51,865 nucleotides of DNA from Sedimenticola sp. (lineage in GTDB: Bacteria > Pseudomonadota > Gammaproteobacteria > Chromatiales > Chromatiaceae), in contig JAMOLT010000004.1 of NCBI GenBank assembly GCA_027068915.1, forward strand, positions 1-51,865. The letters run 5' to 3'. Within the stretch, counting starts at the first letter, position 1, and each line of letters opens with the position of its first letter. Position numbers and translations under genes: made by a program. Under the pieces are notes generated by a model that worked only from the letters and a program-made list of their open reading frames with translations, searched no databases and had not been told where the DNA came from. Shown piece by piece: positions 36,010 through 45,163 of this stretch.

Positions 36010-36165
36010 CTACAGTCAAGCCTGGTTTTTACCGCCCGAAGAGGGTGATTATCCGGGAAAGCCGGTATTTTCAGTTCCTTTTCGGGAAAAAGAGTTTTAT
36101 GCTCTTTGCCTGATACCATGCTGCTTGGGGAGAGGGTTTTTGTACGGGGTAACGGGTTCGATATC
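36010..36165. repeat. Diverged duplicated segment, copy B
   Basis: Aligns with 34455-34596 (GGGTGATTATCCGGGAAAGC; TTTTCGGGAAAAAGAGTTTT; TATGCTCTTTGCC; GGGGAGAGGGTTTTTGTACG followed by GGGTAAC). It reads open in the frame of the LCIB-like gene, but its repeat nature argues that this gene starts downstream of it. Confidence 0.55.
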
Positions 36166-36202
36166 CGGGTTGCTGGGTTCCTTTCGTGTGGCGGAAGTCG
36201 CC

Positions 36203-37267
36203 ATGCGCTACAGCGAGTTTGTTCCCAGATTTTACAATCTGGCGAAATCTTTGGGATTCGAGGCGGGAAAGATCATGCCCTCAAGGGCTTTTTGTTCTGA
36301 TGAAAGTCAGGGTTATCCCATCATCCTCATTGCCAAGCATTTTGGCACATTCCCTTTCAATCATGGGCAGGTGGGAGGCATTGTCTCCAACGAGCGGCAT
36401 GCTCCCCATGCCCACCATGGACAGGATCTGGTGATTATTCATGCCAGTCATGTGGGCTATGATCCGGAATCCGGAAACTATGGCATTTACCGCCGGGTGC
36501 AAACAGCCGGGCAGGATTTTACCGTCAGCTGTGGCAAGGTTTGCGGGACGCTGGACTGGTACCTGCATGAATACCGGTTTGCAAAAGAGAATATTTTTCT
36601 GCTTGGGGAAACAGACGGTCTACACATTGTCATCGACAACCAGTTGCTTCACCGGGAACGCCCAGAAGGCCTGATACTGAAGCTGGACAGACTGCTCGAG
36701 CATGGATCATCCGGTGAGTTGCAGCCCCTGCGCAGCCTTTCCACTTCAAAGGTTTTCAAGGTTCCCGCATCCCTGTGCGAAAAGTTGGGCCTGGAAACAT
36801 ATGCAGCTGGAAAGTCACAGCCCATAGGCGACAGGCTTACTCCGGATCTGTTCTTTTTTCGCAAGGACAGTAATGATCGCATGGACAAGAATCTCATTGA
36901 TGCCATGCCATTGATTGTGGCCTCAAAGTGGCCGGCGCTTACCGCTGCGCAGGTGAACACCCAAGTGGAGTTTGACCGTACTTTTCGCAGTATCCTCCGT
37001 GAACCGGAATATGAAGGGAAGAACCTGCTGTTTGTCTCCGGCCTGCATGTGGATATATCACCGCAGGCCGGACAGCTTTTCCCTCTGACCAAGTTCATAC
37101 CCTGGGCCGCCTGCCATCTCAACAAGGATGGCAGCCATGAAACCTGGGAGCAGCAGGAGCTGTACGAGCGCATCAAAGGCCAGCCGCTGGAAAATCCTGA
37201 TCAGGTTAATCTTGAGCAGGCCATACAGACCATGAAGGAAGCACGGGAGATCAAGTTACCCGCCTGA
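36203..37267 (+). CDS. LCIB/LCIC-family beta-carbonic-anhydrase-like protein
   Basis: 354 residues from ATG 36203 (GGAAG site), chosen because the longer open frame (from 35981) runs through repeat DNA. The segment FPFNHGQVGGIVSNERHAPHAHHGQDLVIIHASHVGYDPESG is characteristic of the limiting-CO2-inducible B/C family. Candidate zinc ligands are the Cys of AFCSDES (a C-x-D pattern as in beta-CA), a His of IIHASHVGYD and a Cys of VSCGKVCG. Members of the family can hydrate CO2 or convert leaked CO2 to bicarbonate and serve carbon concentration in algae. Here it is convergent with a SulP transporter (5-bp gap) and 3.8 kb from another SulP, which fits bicarbonate handling in an autotroph. Family call by recalled motifs. 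Confidence 0.72.
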   Translation: MRYSEFVPRFYNLAKSLGFEAGKIMPSRAFCSDESQGYPIILIAKHFGTFPFNHGQVGGIVSNERHAPHAHHGQDLVIIHASHVGYDPESGNYGIYRRVQTAGQDFTVSCGKVCGTLDWYLHEYRFAKENIFLLGETDGLHIVIDNQLLHRERPEGLILKLDRLLEHGSSGELQPLRSLSTSKVFKVPASLCEKLGLETYAAGKSQPIGDRLTPDLFFFRKDSNDRMDKNLIDAMPLIVASKWPALTAAQVNTQVEFDRTFRSILREPEYEGKNLLFVSGLHVDISPQAGQLFPLTKFIPWAACHLNKDGSHETWEQQELYERIKGQPLENPDQVNLEQAIQTMKEAREIKLPA

Positions 37268-37272
37268 AAGGT

Positions 37273-39102
37273 TCAGGCAATCTCTACCGGCTTGGGCTTG
37301 TCCGGCTCCAGTTCCCCACGCTCTTTGGCCTGCTGTATGGCTACGGAAGTGCGTAGCGGGCAATTTTTCCCATTGCCGCATTTGTCGCACTCGACATTGG
37401 TCCAGGCCTGAGCCAGGGCGAAGGTGATGCGAGAAAAGAAGCGGCGGTTATCTCCCCCCATTTTTTCCAGCGTTCCTGTTTTTCGCACAGTATCCATGAA
37501 TTGTTTCTTCATGCGCGCAATGATGATGGTGATGCCTATCTTTTGCAGCCGTTCACTCAGATGCAGCAGTACTTCCTCGCCGGTAGCATCCAGGGTATTG
37601 ATGCCTTCGGCATCCAGAATCAGGTATTCGATATCCGGGTTGTCTGCAACCATTTCCAGCACTTTGGTTTCAAAATAGCCGGCATTGGCGTAGTACAGGG
37701 ACATATCGAAACGGAACATGAGGATTTTCTTGCACCGATCCAGCTCCGGATGAACACTTACATCACGGAAGGTGCCATCGTGATAGCGGGAAACGATGGC
37801 GATGCGGGGACGCATGGTGCGATAGATGAACAGTACCATGGCCAGGACAACACCGATGATGATGCCGTTTTGCAGATGTGGGGCCATCGCCAGTGTCAGT
37901 ACGAAGGTAACCACGGCCACTATGCCGTCATGCTTTTCTGCTTTCCAGGCGTGCTTGATGGGTTCGATCTTGATCAGGTTGATGACCGCCATGATGATCA
38001 CCGACGCCAGAGTAGCCTGGGGAAGGTGATAGAGCAGCGGTGTCAGGAACAGCAGGGTGATGCCTACTACAGCCCCGGTGACGATGGAGGAGAAGCCGGT
38101 AATGGCCCCGGATTCTATATTGACCGCGGAGCGGGAGAAAGAGCCGGATACGGCATAGCCGCCAAATAGGCCGGATACCATATTGGAAAGTCCCTGTCCT
38201 ACCAGTTCCTGGTTGGCGTCGATACGCTGCCGGGTGCGTGCAGCCATCGCCTTGGCAATGGAAATGGCTTCCATAAAGCCGATCAGGGAAATCACGATGG
38301 TGGAAGCGATCAGCTGTTTTATCACCTCCCAGTCAAACACGGGAATGGTCATGCTGGGAAGCCCGGCGGGGATGGCGCCAACGATGGAACCGCCTCTTTC
38401 CTCGAAGCCGATCATCCAGGAAAGCAGGGTGCAGGCCACTACAGCAATCAGCACGCCCGGCAGTCGTGGCTGGTACTTCTTCGTGCCCCAGATAATGCCG
38501 ATGGACAGCACCGAAAAAGCAAAGGTAATGAGGTGCGTACTCTCGGTGGCTTCCAGAATAATGTTGTACACGGTCTCATAGTGGCGTGGGGCTTTTTCCA
38601 CCGTCACCCCGAATAGTTTACTCAACTGGGAGGTGCCGATGATGATGGCTCCGGCATTGGTGAATCCGACAACCACGGGATGAGACAGAAAATCCACCAG
38701 TACGCCAAGGCGGAACAGCCCCAGAAACAGCTGGAAGATACCAACCATGATCGCGAGCAGAACGGCATAAGCCAGAAACCCTTCAGATCCGGCGGCGGCC
38801 AAAGGTTCCAGCGATGCTGCAGTCAACAGGGAAACGACAGCCACAGGCCCGGTGGCCAGCTGTCGTGAAGAGCCGAATACTGCTGCCACCATGGGCGGCA
38901 GGAAAGAGGCATACAGGCCGAAATAAGGTGGCAATCCTGCAAGCTGGGCATAAGCCATAGATTGCGGCACAAGCACCAGAGCCACGGTGATACCTGCGAT
39001 CAGATCGGCTTTCAGCACACTTGGATTTTTGAGCTCCCCAACCTGATACAGGGTGGGAATCAGCATCTGCCGCAGGCGGACAAGCAATTCTGGAAAGCTC
39101 AT
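37273..39102 (-). CDS. SulP family inorganic anion transporter with STAS domain
   Basis: 609 residues from ATG 39102; the much longer open frame upstream is a shadow of the S9 peptidase gene. SulP core: LKADLIAGITVALVLVPQSMAYAQLAGLPPYFGLYASFLPPMVAAVFGSSRQLATGPVAVVSLL, then FMEAISIAKAMA and NQELVGQGLSNMVSGLFGGYAVSGSFSRSAVN. STAS domain about 455-560 (MSLYYANAGYFETKVLEMV; YLILDAEGINTLDATGEEVLLHL). The C-terminus has CDKCGNGKNCPLRT, a Cys cluster that could bind metal. Its closest functional guess is sulfate or bicarbonate uptake. It differs clearly from the other SulP protein in the window, so the two are not a recent duplication. Confidence 0.9.
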   Translation of the reverse strand: MSFPELLVRLRQMLIPTLYQVGELKNPSVLKADLIAGITVALVLVPQSMAYAQLAGLPPYFGLYASFLPPMVAAVFGSSRQLATGPVAVVSLLTAASLEPLAAAGSEGFLAYAVLLAIMVGIFQLFLGLFRLGVLVDFLSHPVVVGFTNAGAIIIGTSQLSKLFGVTVEKAPRHYETVYNIILEATESTHLITFAFSVLSIGIIWGTKKYQPRLPGVLIAVVACTLLSWMIGFEERGGSIVGAIPAGLPSMTIPVFDWEVIKQLIASTIVISLIGFMEAISIAKAMAARTRQRIDANQELVGQGLSNMVSGLFGGYAVSGSFSRSAVNIESGAITGFSSIVTGAVVGITLLFLTPLLYHLPQATLASVIIMAVINLIKIEPIKHAWKAEKHDGIVAVVTFVLTLAMAPHLQNGIIIGVVLAMVLFIYRTMRPRIAIVSRYHDGTFRDVSVHPELDRCKKILMFRFDMSLYYANAGYFETKVLEMVADNPDIEYLILDAEGINTLDATGEEVLLHLSERLQKIGITIIIARMKKQFMDTVRKTGTLEKMGGDNRRFFSRITFALAQAWTNVECDKCGNGKNCPLRTSVAIQQAKERGELEPDKPKPVEIA

Positions 39103-39282
39103 GGGGCGATCTGCTCCTCGTTGGTGTGGTTTCCCGTGATCCGGTTCGACAGGCCAAACAGTCCCGCATTGTATAACAACGATCTGGCCAGGGGCATTCT
39201 TGCAGGCGCAATATATCTGATGGGGAGATAAAAAAGCAGAGAAGCCCCGATTCGATTCTGCCCGGGCCAGCAATGCCAATAT

Positions 39283-39291
39283 TGCTATAAT
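39283..39291 (+). promoter_or_regulatory. Extended -10 promoter of the S9 peptidase gene
   Basis: TGCTATAAT: a perfect TATAAT (39286-39291) with the TGn extension. No good -35 is seen at the expected spacing, which extended -10 promoters tolerate. The start codon is at 39358. Confidence 0.5.
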
Positions 39292-39357
39292 GAACAGCTT
39301 GCAGCTCTGCTGTCGAATGGCTTTCTGTTGTTTGTCTTGGGAATTGTGGATCATGCT

Positions 39358-41325
39358 ATGAATCTGAAATCCGTTGTACTTGTATCGTGGTTGCTGGGCC
39401 CGATTGGTGGCGCTCATGCTGTGGAGGCGCTTGCCTTGAATAACGGAAATCTGCTGCTTGAAGGTATTCCACCTGTTCCCGGGCAGATCAAACAGGATCT
39501 CAAGCGCTACCAGAGCACCCGCTCCGGGGCCTTTCTGGACTGGACAAGGGACGGAAAGCAGATATACATCAGCACACGCTTTGGCGATGTGGCGCAGATC
39601 CACCGGGTCGCCTTTCCCGGCGCGGCGCGCTACCAACTGACCTTTTTCGACGAGCCGGTGGGCAGCGTCCAGCGCCAGCCGGATGGCAACCTGTTGAGTT
39701 TCACCATGGACGCGGGGGGAAGTGAATATGCCCAGCTGTTCATCCTCGACCCGGCATCCGGCGACTGGAAAATGCTCAGTGACGGGAAATCGCGCAATGG
39801 CGCCGTGCGCTGGAGCAGGGACGGCAAATCCATGGCCTATCAGAGCACCCGGCGCAATGGCCGTTCCAACGACATATGGATGCAGTCCCTGGACAATCCC
39901 CAACAGGCGAGGCTGGTACTGGAATCCCCCGATGGCAGCTGGTGGGGACCGCAGGACTTTTCCGCCGACAACAGCAAGCTGCTGGTGCTGAACTACATCA
40001 GCGCCGCCATATCCCGGGCGGTGCTGCTGGATCTGAAGAGCGGCAAGCAGCAGGTGCTCGCCGGCGCTGGCGGGGATTCCGTCAATCTCCCCCAGGCCTT
40101 CGATGCGGACGGCAAGGGCTTCTTCCTGCTCACGGACCGTGATGGCGAGTTCATGCAACTGGCCTGGCAGCCCCTGGAGGGCGGTACGCCGCGTTTCATC
40201 AGCGCCGATATCCCCTGGAACGTGGACGGGCTGGCCCTGAGCAAGGACCGCAAGCGCGCCGCCTTTACCGTCAATGCGGACGGGCGCTCCGAGCTGTATC
40301 TGCTGGACACCGCCAGCCTGACCTACCGCAAGGTGGAGGATATTCCCATGGGCCTGGTTTCCGGCATGAACTTCAGTCCGGACGGCAGCAAACTGGCCAT
40401 GCGCCTCAACACGCCGAAAACCCCCACGGACAGCTTTGTCCTGCATTTGGGCGAGCAGCCGCTGCAGGCGGGCAAGCTGGAACGCTGGACCTTCAGCGAA
40501 GTGGGGGGACTGGACACTTCTTCATTTATCGAACCGGAGCTGATCCATTATCCGACCTTCGATCAGGTAGATGGCAAGCCCAGAATGATCCCGGCCTTTG
40601 TCTACAAACCCAGGGGTTCCGGACCCTTTCCCGTGGTCATTTCCATACATGGCGGTCCGGAGGGACAGTCCCGCCCGCGTTTTTCCAGCACCTACCAGAT
40701 GTGGCTGAACAAGCTGGGCGTGGCCGTGGTGGTGCCCAATGTGCGCGGCTCCTCCGGCTATGGCAAGACCTGGCTGTCCCTGGACAACGGTTACAAGCGG
40801 GAGGATTCCGTCAAGGACATCGGCGCGCTGCTGGACTGGATCGCCGAACAGAAAGACCTGGATGCGCAACGGGTGGCGGTGTTCGGCGGCAGCTATGGCG
40901 GCTATATGGTGCTGGCCAGCGCCGTGCACTACAGCGACCGGCTGAAGGCGGCGGTGGACATCGTGGGCATCAGCAACTTCGTCACCTTCCTGGAAAACAC
41001 CAAGGCCTACCGGCGGGATCTGCGCCGGGTGGAATACGGCGATGAGCGCGACCCGAAAATGCGGGCGCATCTGCAGGCCATCAGTCCCCTGAACCAGGTG
41101 GACAGGATCAATATTTCCTTGCTGGTGGTGCAGGGGCAGAACGATCCCAGGGTGCCGGTGACCGAGGCGGAGCAAATCGTCAAGGCCCTGCGCAGCAAGG
41201 GGCAGCCCGTGTGGTACATGAATGCCCTCAACGAGGGGCATGGCTACCGCAAGAAGGAAAACCGCGACATCTATCAGCAGGTGGTGGTGATGTTCCTCAG
41301 GCGCTATCTGCTGGGGGCGCAGTAA
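39358..41325 (+). CDS. S9 family (prolyl oligopeptidase/acylaminoacyl) peptidase, secreted
   Basis: 655 residues from ATG 39358, which gives a signal peptide MNLKSVVLVSWLLGPIGGAHA. An N-terminal beta-propeller of WD/TolB-like blades (repeated segments such as SRDGKSMAYQSTR, FSADNSKLLVLN, LSKDRKRAAFTVN, FSPDGSKLAMRL) covers residues about 30-385. The C-terminal alpha/beta-hydrolase has HGGPEGQSRP (oxyanion region), the nucleophile in FGGSYGGYM, the Asp in QGQNDPRVP and the His in NEGHGY. It should cleave short peptides in the periplasm. Its 3' end overlaps the convergent rsmJ gene by 29 bp. Confidence 0.92.
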   Translation: MNLKSVVLVSWLLGPIGGAHAVEALALNNGNLLLEGIPPVPGQIKQDLKRYQSTRSGAFLDWTRDGKQIYISTRFGDVAQIHRVAFPGAARYQLTFFDEPVGSVQRQPDGNLLSFTMDAGGSEYAQLFILDPASGDWKMLSDGKSRNGAVRWSRDGKSMAYQSTRRNGRSNDIWMQSLDNPQQARLVLESPDGSWWGPQDFSADNSKLLVLNYISAAISRAVLLDLKSGKQQVLAGAGGDSVNLPQAFDADGKGFFLLTDRDGEFMQLAWQPLEGGTPRFISADIPWNVDGLALSKDRKRAAFTVNADGRSELYLLDTASLTYRKVEDIPMGLVSGMNFSPDGSKLAMRLNTPKTPTDSFVLHLGEQPLQAGKLERWTFSEVGGLDTSSFIEPELIHYPTFDQVDGKPRMIPAFVYKPRGSGPFPVVISIHGGPEGQSRPRFSSTYQMWLNKLGVAVVVPNVRGSSGYGKTWLSLDNGYKREDSVKDIGALLDWIAEQKDLDAQRVAVFGGSYGGYMVLASAVHYSDRLKAAVDIVGISNFVTFLENTKAYRRDLRRVEYGDERDPKMRAHLQAISPLNQVDRINISLLVVQGQNDPRVPVTEAEQIVKALRSKGQPVWYMNALNEGHGYRKKENRDIYQQVVVMFLRRYLLGAQ

Positions 41326-42079
41326 GATACACGTCGAAGCGGGTGTTCGGGGCGCAAATCTGAAAATCCGCGCGCTGCCCGCCAAGGAAAGGCGCCTTGC
41401 GCGGGCGTTTCACCACCACCCGTTTTCCCGCGGTTTGTCGTGCAACATGCAACAGCCCGGGGCCGCTGCGGTCTTCTCCCAGCAGCTTCTGCAAAGCCTG
41501 CATTTCCTTTTTCGACAGGGCCTTTCCACCCCGGTGGGGGTACATGGGATCCAGATAGATGGTATCCGGGCGGGCCGGGGCGGGTAGCGAGCGGAGATAT
41601 TCCGCCGTGTCCGCCAGCACCAGGGACATGCGGCTGACGATCTCCCCGGTTTGCGGTGAAGCCGCGGCGCGGCGCAGGCCATCCTCCAGCAAGGCGTGAA
41701 TGATGGGGGATCGCTCGACCAGCCGCACACGGCAGCCCAGGGTGGCGAGTACGAAGGCGTCCTGCCCCAGGCCGGCGGTGCCGTCGATCACATCGGGGAG
41801 GAAGCCGCCCTTCCTGCCCGCGGCGCGGGCCAGGGGGGTCTTGCGTCCTTCTCCCTGACGCCGCCGGTGGGCCGCCTTGCCCTGGGCGAACTCCACATAG
41901 ACCGGGCCGGGCGCCTTGTCGCCGGTTTGTTGCAACTGCAACCGCCCCTTTGCAAACTGCAACAGAAAAGGGGGCGCAGGGTCATGGTGATCCATGTATT
42001 CCAGCCCCAGCCGTTGCGCCAGCCTGCGGGCCTGGTGCTCGCATCCGGGTTCGGCGGTAATGGCAACGCTGGGGTTCAT
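41297..42079 (-). CDS. rsmJ: 16S rRNA (guanine(1516)-N(2))-methyltransferase
   Basis: 260 residues from ATG 42079, which overlaps the bioA stop (ATGA). The open frame upstream of it is a shadow of bioA. SAM-binding features: VIDGTAGLGQDAFVLATLGCRVRLVERSPIIHALLEDGL, then IYLDPMYPHRGGKALSKKEMQ (the DPMYP catalytic motif) and the C-terminal VVVKRPRKAPFLGG, all as in YhiQ/RsmJ. It methylates the small-subunit rRNA. Last gene of ubiA-bioA-rsmJ. Confidence 0.93.
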   Translation of the reverse strand: MNPSVAITAEPGCEHQARRLAQRLGLEYMDHHDPAPPFLLQFAKGRLQLQQTGDKAPGPVYVEFAQGKAAHRRRQGEGRKTPLARAAGRKGGFLPDVIDGTAGLGQDAFVLATLGCRVRLVERSPIIHALLEDGLRRAAASPQTGEIVSRMSLVLADTAEYLRSLPAPARPDTIYLDPMYPHRGGKALSKKEMQALQKLLGEDRSGPGLLHVARQTAGKRVVVKRPRKAPFLGGQRADFQICAPNTRFDVYLTAPPADSA

Positions 42080-43359
42080 GCGCGCCCTGCAAGCACCTTC
42101 ACCACGGCGGCGCATAGCTGCGCCAGGTCTTCTTCCTCCATGATGAAGGCGGGCATCAGGTACACCAGCTTGCCGAAAGGGCGCACCCAAACCCCGGCCC
42201 GGACGAAAGCGGGCTGAATGGCGCGCAACTCCACGGCCTGTTCCAGCTCCACCACGCCAATGGCGCCCAACACCCGCACTTCGGCGACGCCCGGCAGCGC
42301 CCGGCAGGGGGCCAGCCCCTGTTCCAGGCCCTGTGCAATGCGCTCGATACGTTGTTGCCAGGGGCTGTCCAGCAACAGGGCGATGCTGGCGTTGGCCACC
42401 GCGCAGGCCAGGGGGTTGGCCATGAAGGTGGGGCCGTGCATGAACGCGCCGGGCGGATTGTCGCTGATGGCCTGGCTGACGGCGCTGGTGGTCAGGGTGG
42501 CCGCCAGGGTCAGGTAGCCGCCGGTCAGGGCCTTTCCCAGGCACAGGATATCCGGGCTGATGTCCGCCCATTCGCAGGCAAACAGTTTTCCGCTGCGGCC
42601 GAAGCCGGTGGCGATTTCATCGGCAATCAACAGCACATCGTATTCATCGCACAGACTGCGCACCTGTTTCAGATAATCCGCGGAATAAAAACGCATTCCC
42701 CCCGCACCCTGCACCACGGGTTCAAGGATCACCGCCGCAAGCTCATGGGCGTGATCCGCCAGAAGATGCCGGAACTCCCGAATATGCTCCTCCCGGCACG
42801 GCTCGCCAAAACCAGGTTGCGGCGCAGGAGCGAACAGCTGGGAAGGCAGAATGCCGGAGAACAGGCCATGCATGCCGGTGACGGGGTCGCATACCGACAT
42901 GGCTCCGAAGGTGTCGCCATGATAGCCGTTGCGCAAACTGAGGAAGCGCTGCCGGGGCCGCCCCCGGGCATGCCAGTACTGGATCGCCATTTTCATCGCC
43001 ACTTCCACGGCCACCGAGCCGGAATCGGTGAAAAACACCTTTTCCAGGGAAGGCGGCGTCAGCTTTACCAGTTGCTCCGCCAGGGTTGCGGCGGGCGCAT
43101 GGGTCAGTCCGCCGAACATCACATGGGCCATGTCCTGCAACTGGGATTCGATGGCCGCGTTCAACAGCGGATGGTTGTAGCCATGGATGGCGCACCACCA
43201 GGACGACATGCCGTCGATGAGTTCCTCTCCCGTTGCCAGCTTCAGGCGCACCCCCCGGGCGGAAGCGACGGGAAATGCAGCAGCCTGCCCGTTCATGGCG
43301 GAGTAGGGATGCCAGAGGAAGCGGGCATCGGCGGCCAGCAGTTCGGCAGCGTTATTCAT
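42076..43359 (-). CDS. bioA: Adenosylmethionine--8-amino-7-oxononanoate aminotransferase
   Basis: 427 residues from ATG 43359 (1-bp overlap with the ubiA stop, TGATG). Class III PLP aminotransferase motifs: FLWHPYSAMNG at the N-terminus (typical of BioA), GMSSWWCAIHGYNHP, FFTDSGSVAVEVAMKMA, NGYHGDTFGAMSVCDP, LIADEIATGFGRSGKLFACE, and the PLP lysine in LCLGKALTGGYLTLAATL. It converts KAPA to DAPA in biotin synthesis using SAM as amino donor. The other bio genes are not in the window, so bioA is detached from the usual bioBFHCD cluster. Confidence 0.95.
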   Translation of the reverse strand: MNNAAELLAADARFLWHPYSAMNGQAAAFPVASARGVRLKLATGEELIDGMSSWWCAIHGYNHPLLNAAIESQLQDMAHVMFGGLTHAPAATLAEQLVKLTPPSLEKVFFTDSGSVAVEVAMKMAIQYWHARGRPRQRFLSLRNGYHGDTFGAMSVCDPVTGMHGLFSGILPSQLFAPAPQPGFGEPCREEHIREFRHLLADHAHELAAVILEPVVQGAGGMRFYSADYLKQVRSLCDEYDVLLIADEIATGFGRSGKLFACEWADISPDILCLGKALTGGYLTLAATLTTSAVSQAISDNPPGAFMHGPTFMANPLACAVANASIALLLDSPWQQRIERIAQGLEQGLAPCRALPGVAEVRVLGAIGVVELEQAVELRAIQPAFVRAGVWVRPFGKLVYLMPAFIMEEEDLAQLCAAVVKVLAGRA

Positions 43360-44228
43360 CACAGGTAATAGTTGGCGAGAATGCCGGCGAAGATTACCAC
43401 TCCGACCCAATGATTGTGCAGGAAGGCCCGGAAACAGCGCTCACGCTGCCTGTCGCGGATCAGCCACTGGTGATACAGCATCAAGGCCGCTGCCGCCGCC
43501 AGGCCGATATAATAGTAGCCTCCCAGTCCGAACGACCAGCCCACGCAGAGCATCAGCCCCAGAAACAGCAGCTGCAACAGCCCGATGATCAGGCGGTCAT
43601 GATCGCCAAACAGAATGGCGGTGGATTTGACGCCGATCTTCAGATCATCATCCCGGTCCACCATGGCGTACATGGTGTCGTAGATCAGGGCCCACACCAG
43701 CACCGCCGCAAACAGCCACCAGGAGTGGGGATCCACAGCGCCGGTCTGGGCGGCGAACACCATGGGTATGGCCCAGCCGAAAGCTGCCCCCAGATAGGCC
43801 TGGGGCAGGTGGGTAAAGCGCTTGGTGAAGGGATAGCTAGTGGCGAGAAAAGCGCCCACCATGGACAGGGCTATGGTCAGCGGGTTGAGGGTGAGAACCA
43901 GTAGGAATGCTAGGATTACAAGGGCAGCAAAAAGCGTCAGCGCTTCCTTCTTGCTGACGAGTCCAGCGGCCAGTGGGCGCTGGGCGGTGCGCTTGACATG
44001 GCTATCGATGTTGCGGTCGGCATAGTCGTTAATCACGCAGCCGGCGGAGCGCATCAGCACCACGCCGGCAATGAACACAGCCACCAGCCAGGGTCTGGGC
44101 TGGCCTTGGGCGGCGATCCACAGCGCCCACAGGGTAGGCCAGAGCAACAGCAAAATGCCGATGGGCTTGTCCAGGCGCATGAGCCGCATGTAGTTTTGCC
44201 AGCGGCTGGCGGAAGCGGGATTGTTCAA
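43359..44228 (-). CDS. ubiA: 4-hydroxybenzoate polyprenyltransferase
   Basis: 289 residues, normal UbiA length, with about nine hydrophobic helices. The two Asp-rich motifs are [15 protein letters not shown] (residues about 68-82, NDxxDxxxD) and [21 protein letters not shown] (about 185-205). N-terminal [20 protein letters not shown] is also typical. It prenylates 4-hydroxybenzoate in ubiquinone synthesis at the inner membrane, consistent with a respiratory, ubiquinone-using proteobacterium. First gene of the operon. Confidence 0.95.
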   Translation of the reverse strand: MNNPASASRWQNYMRLMRLDKPIGILLLLWPTLWALWIAAQGQPRPWLVAVFIAGVVLMRSAGCVINDYADRNIDSHVKRTAQRPLAAGLVSKKEALTLFAALVILAFLLVLTLNPLTIALSMVGAFLATSYPFTKRFTHLPQAYLGAAFGWAIPMVFAAQTGAVDPHSWWLFAAVLVWALIYDTMYAMVDRDDDLKIGVKSTAILFGDHDRLIIGLLQLLFLGLMLCVGWSFGLGGYYYIGLAAAAALMLYHQWLIRDRQRERCFRAFLHNHWVGVVIFAGILANYYL

Positions 44229-44277
44229 GAAAATACCTTTTGTTGATGATTGGGTGATTGCGCTTCGTATTCCTGGT

Positions 44278-44283
44278 TATAAT
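44278..44283 (+). promoter_or_regulatory. Candidate -10 box for the M48 peptidase gene
   Basis: TATAAT at 44278-44283 in the 99-bp divergent gap between ubiA and the M48 gene. The -35 is unclear. Confidence 0.35.
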
Positions 44284-44327
44284 AACAAATCCAACCTTGC
44301 CATTACTCTGATTTGTTGTCCCCAGCC

Positions 44328-45146
44328 ATGCTTCGCTCCGCTATATTCCTCGTTGTTGCAGCCATCTTTCTGGCCGCCTGCGCCACCAGTCCCACGGGAA
44401 GAACCCAGCTGATGCTGGTGAGTCCCGATCAGGCGGTGAAAGCGTCCGCCACCGCCTACCCGGAGAAATTGAAGGAGTATGCCGAGGCGGGAAAGCTCAA
44501 TAACCATCCCCGGCTGCTTGCCCGGGTGAAGAACATCGCCGGGCGGCTGATCGTCGAGGCGGAAAAAATGTATCCGGAATCCCGCCACTGGGATTGGCAG
44601 ATCGCCCTCATCGACGAACCGGATATGGTGAATGCCTGGTGCATGGCCGGCGGCAAAATGGCGGTTTACACCGGCTTGATCGCCAAGATCCAGCCCACGG
44701 ATGACGAGCTGGCCCAGGTCATTGCACATGAGATCAGCCATGCCCTGGCCAACCATGTAGCGGAACAGATGTCCGTGGCCATGGCCTCGCAGCTGGGGCT
44801 GGCGGCGCTCTCCGCCACGGCGCTGAAAGACAGCAGATATCGCACTGCGGCACTCACCGGGGCCGCCCTTGCCGCCACTGTCGCCATCTCCCTGCCATAC
44901 AGCCGCGCCGCGGAAGAAGAGGCGGATCGCATCGGCATCGAGATTGCCGCCAAAGCCGGATACGATCCCTATGCGGCCGCAAGCCTGTGGCGCAAAATGG
45001 GGCAGGTGAACAAGGCCGTGCCGCCGGAATTCCTCAGCACCCATCCTTCTGCATCAAACCGGGAACAACGCCTGCGCCGTCTCGCGGCGCGAATGATGCG
45101 CTACTATCACCCGGAAGAGCAGCATTTGCGGTATCGGTTCAATTGA
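44328..45146 (+). CDS. M48 family metallopeptidase lipoprotein
   Basis: 272 residues from ATG 44328. Lipoprotein signal MLRSAIFLVVAAIFLAAC with lipobox LAAC. The zinc motif HEISH lies in VIAHEISHALANHVAEQM (residues about 131-148) and the third ligand Glu in AAEEEADRIGIEIAAKAGYDP. Ends STHPSASNREQRL, as in the BepA/YcaL/LoiP group. Such proteins act in outer-membrane protein quality control. Divergent from ubiA. Confidence 0.92.
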   Translation: MLRSAIFLVVAAIFLAACATSPTGRTQLMLVSPDQAVKASATAYPEKLKEYAEAGKLNNHPRLLARVKNIAGRLIVEAEKMYPESRHWDWQIALIDEPDMVNAWCMAGGKMAVYTGLIAKIQPTDDELAQVIAHEISHALANHVAEQMSVAMASQLGLAALSATALKDSRYRTAALTGAALAATVAISLPYSRAAEEEADRIGIEIAAKAGYDPYAAASLWRKMGQVNKAVPPEFLSTHPSASNREQRLRRLAARMMRYYHPEEQHLRYRFN

Positions 45147-45163
45147 TTTTTTCCAACTGCCGA

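Noticed and set aside
39103-40446. A 448-codon N-terminal extension of the second SulP gene (open frame 37273-40446)
   Set aside because: It is antisense to the S9 peptidase, has a repetitive His/Gly/Gln-rich shadow composition, and SulP homology starts at ATG 39102.
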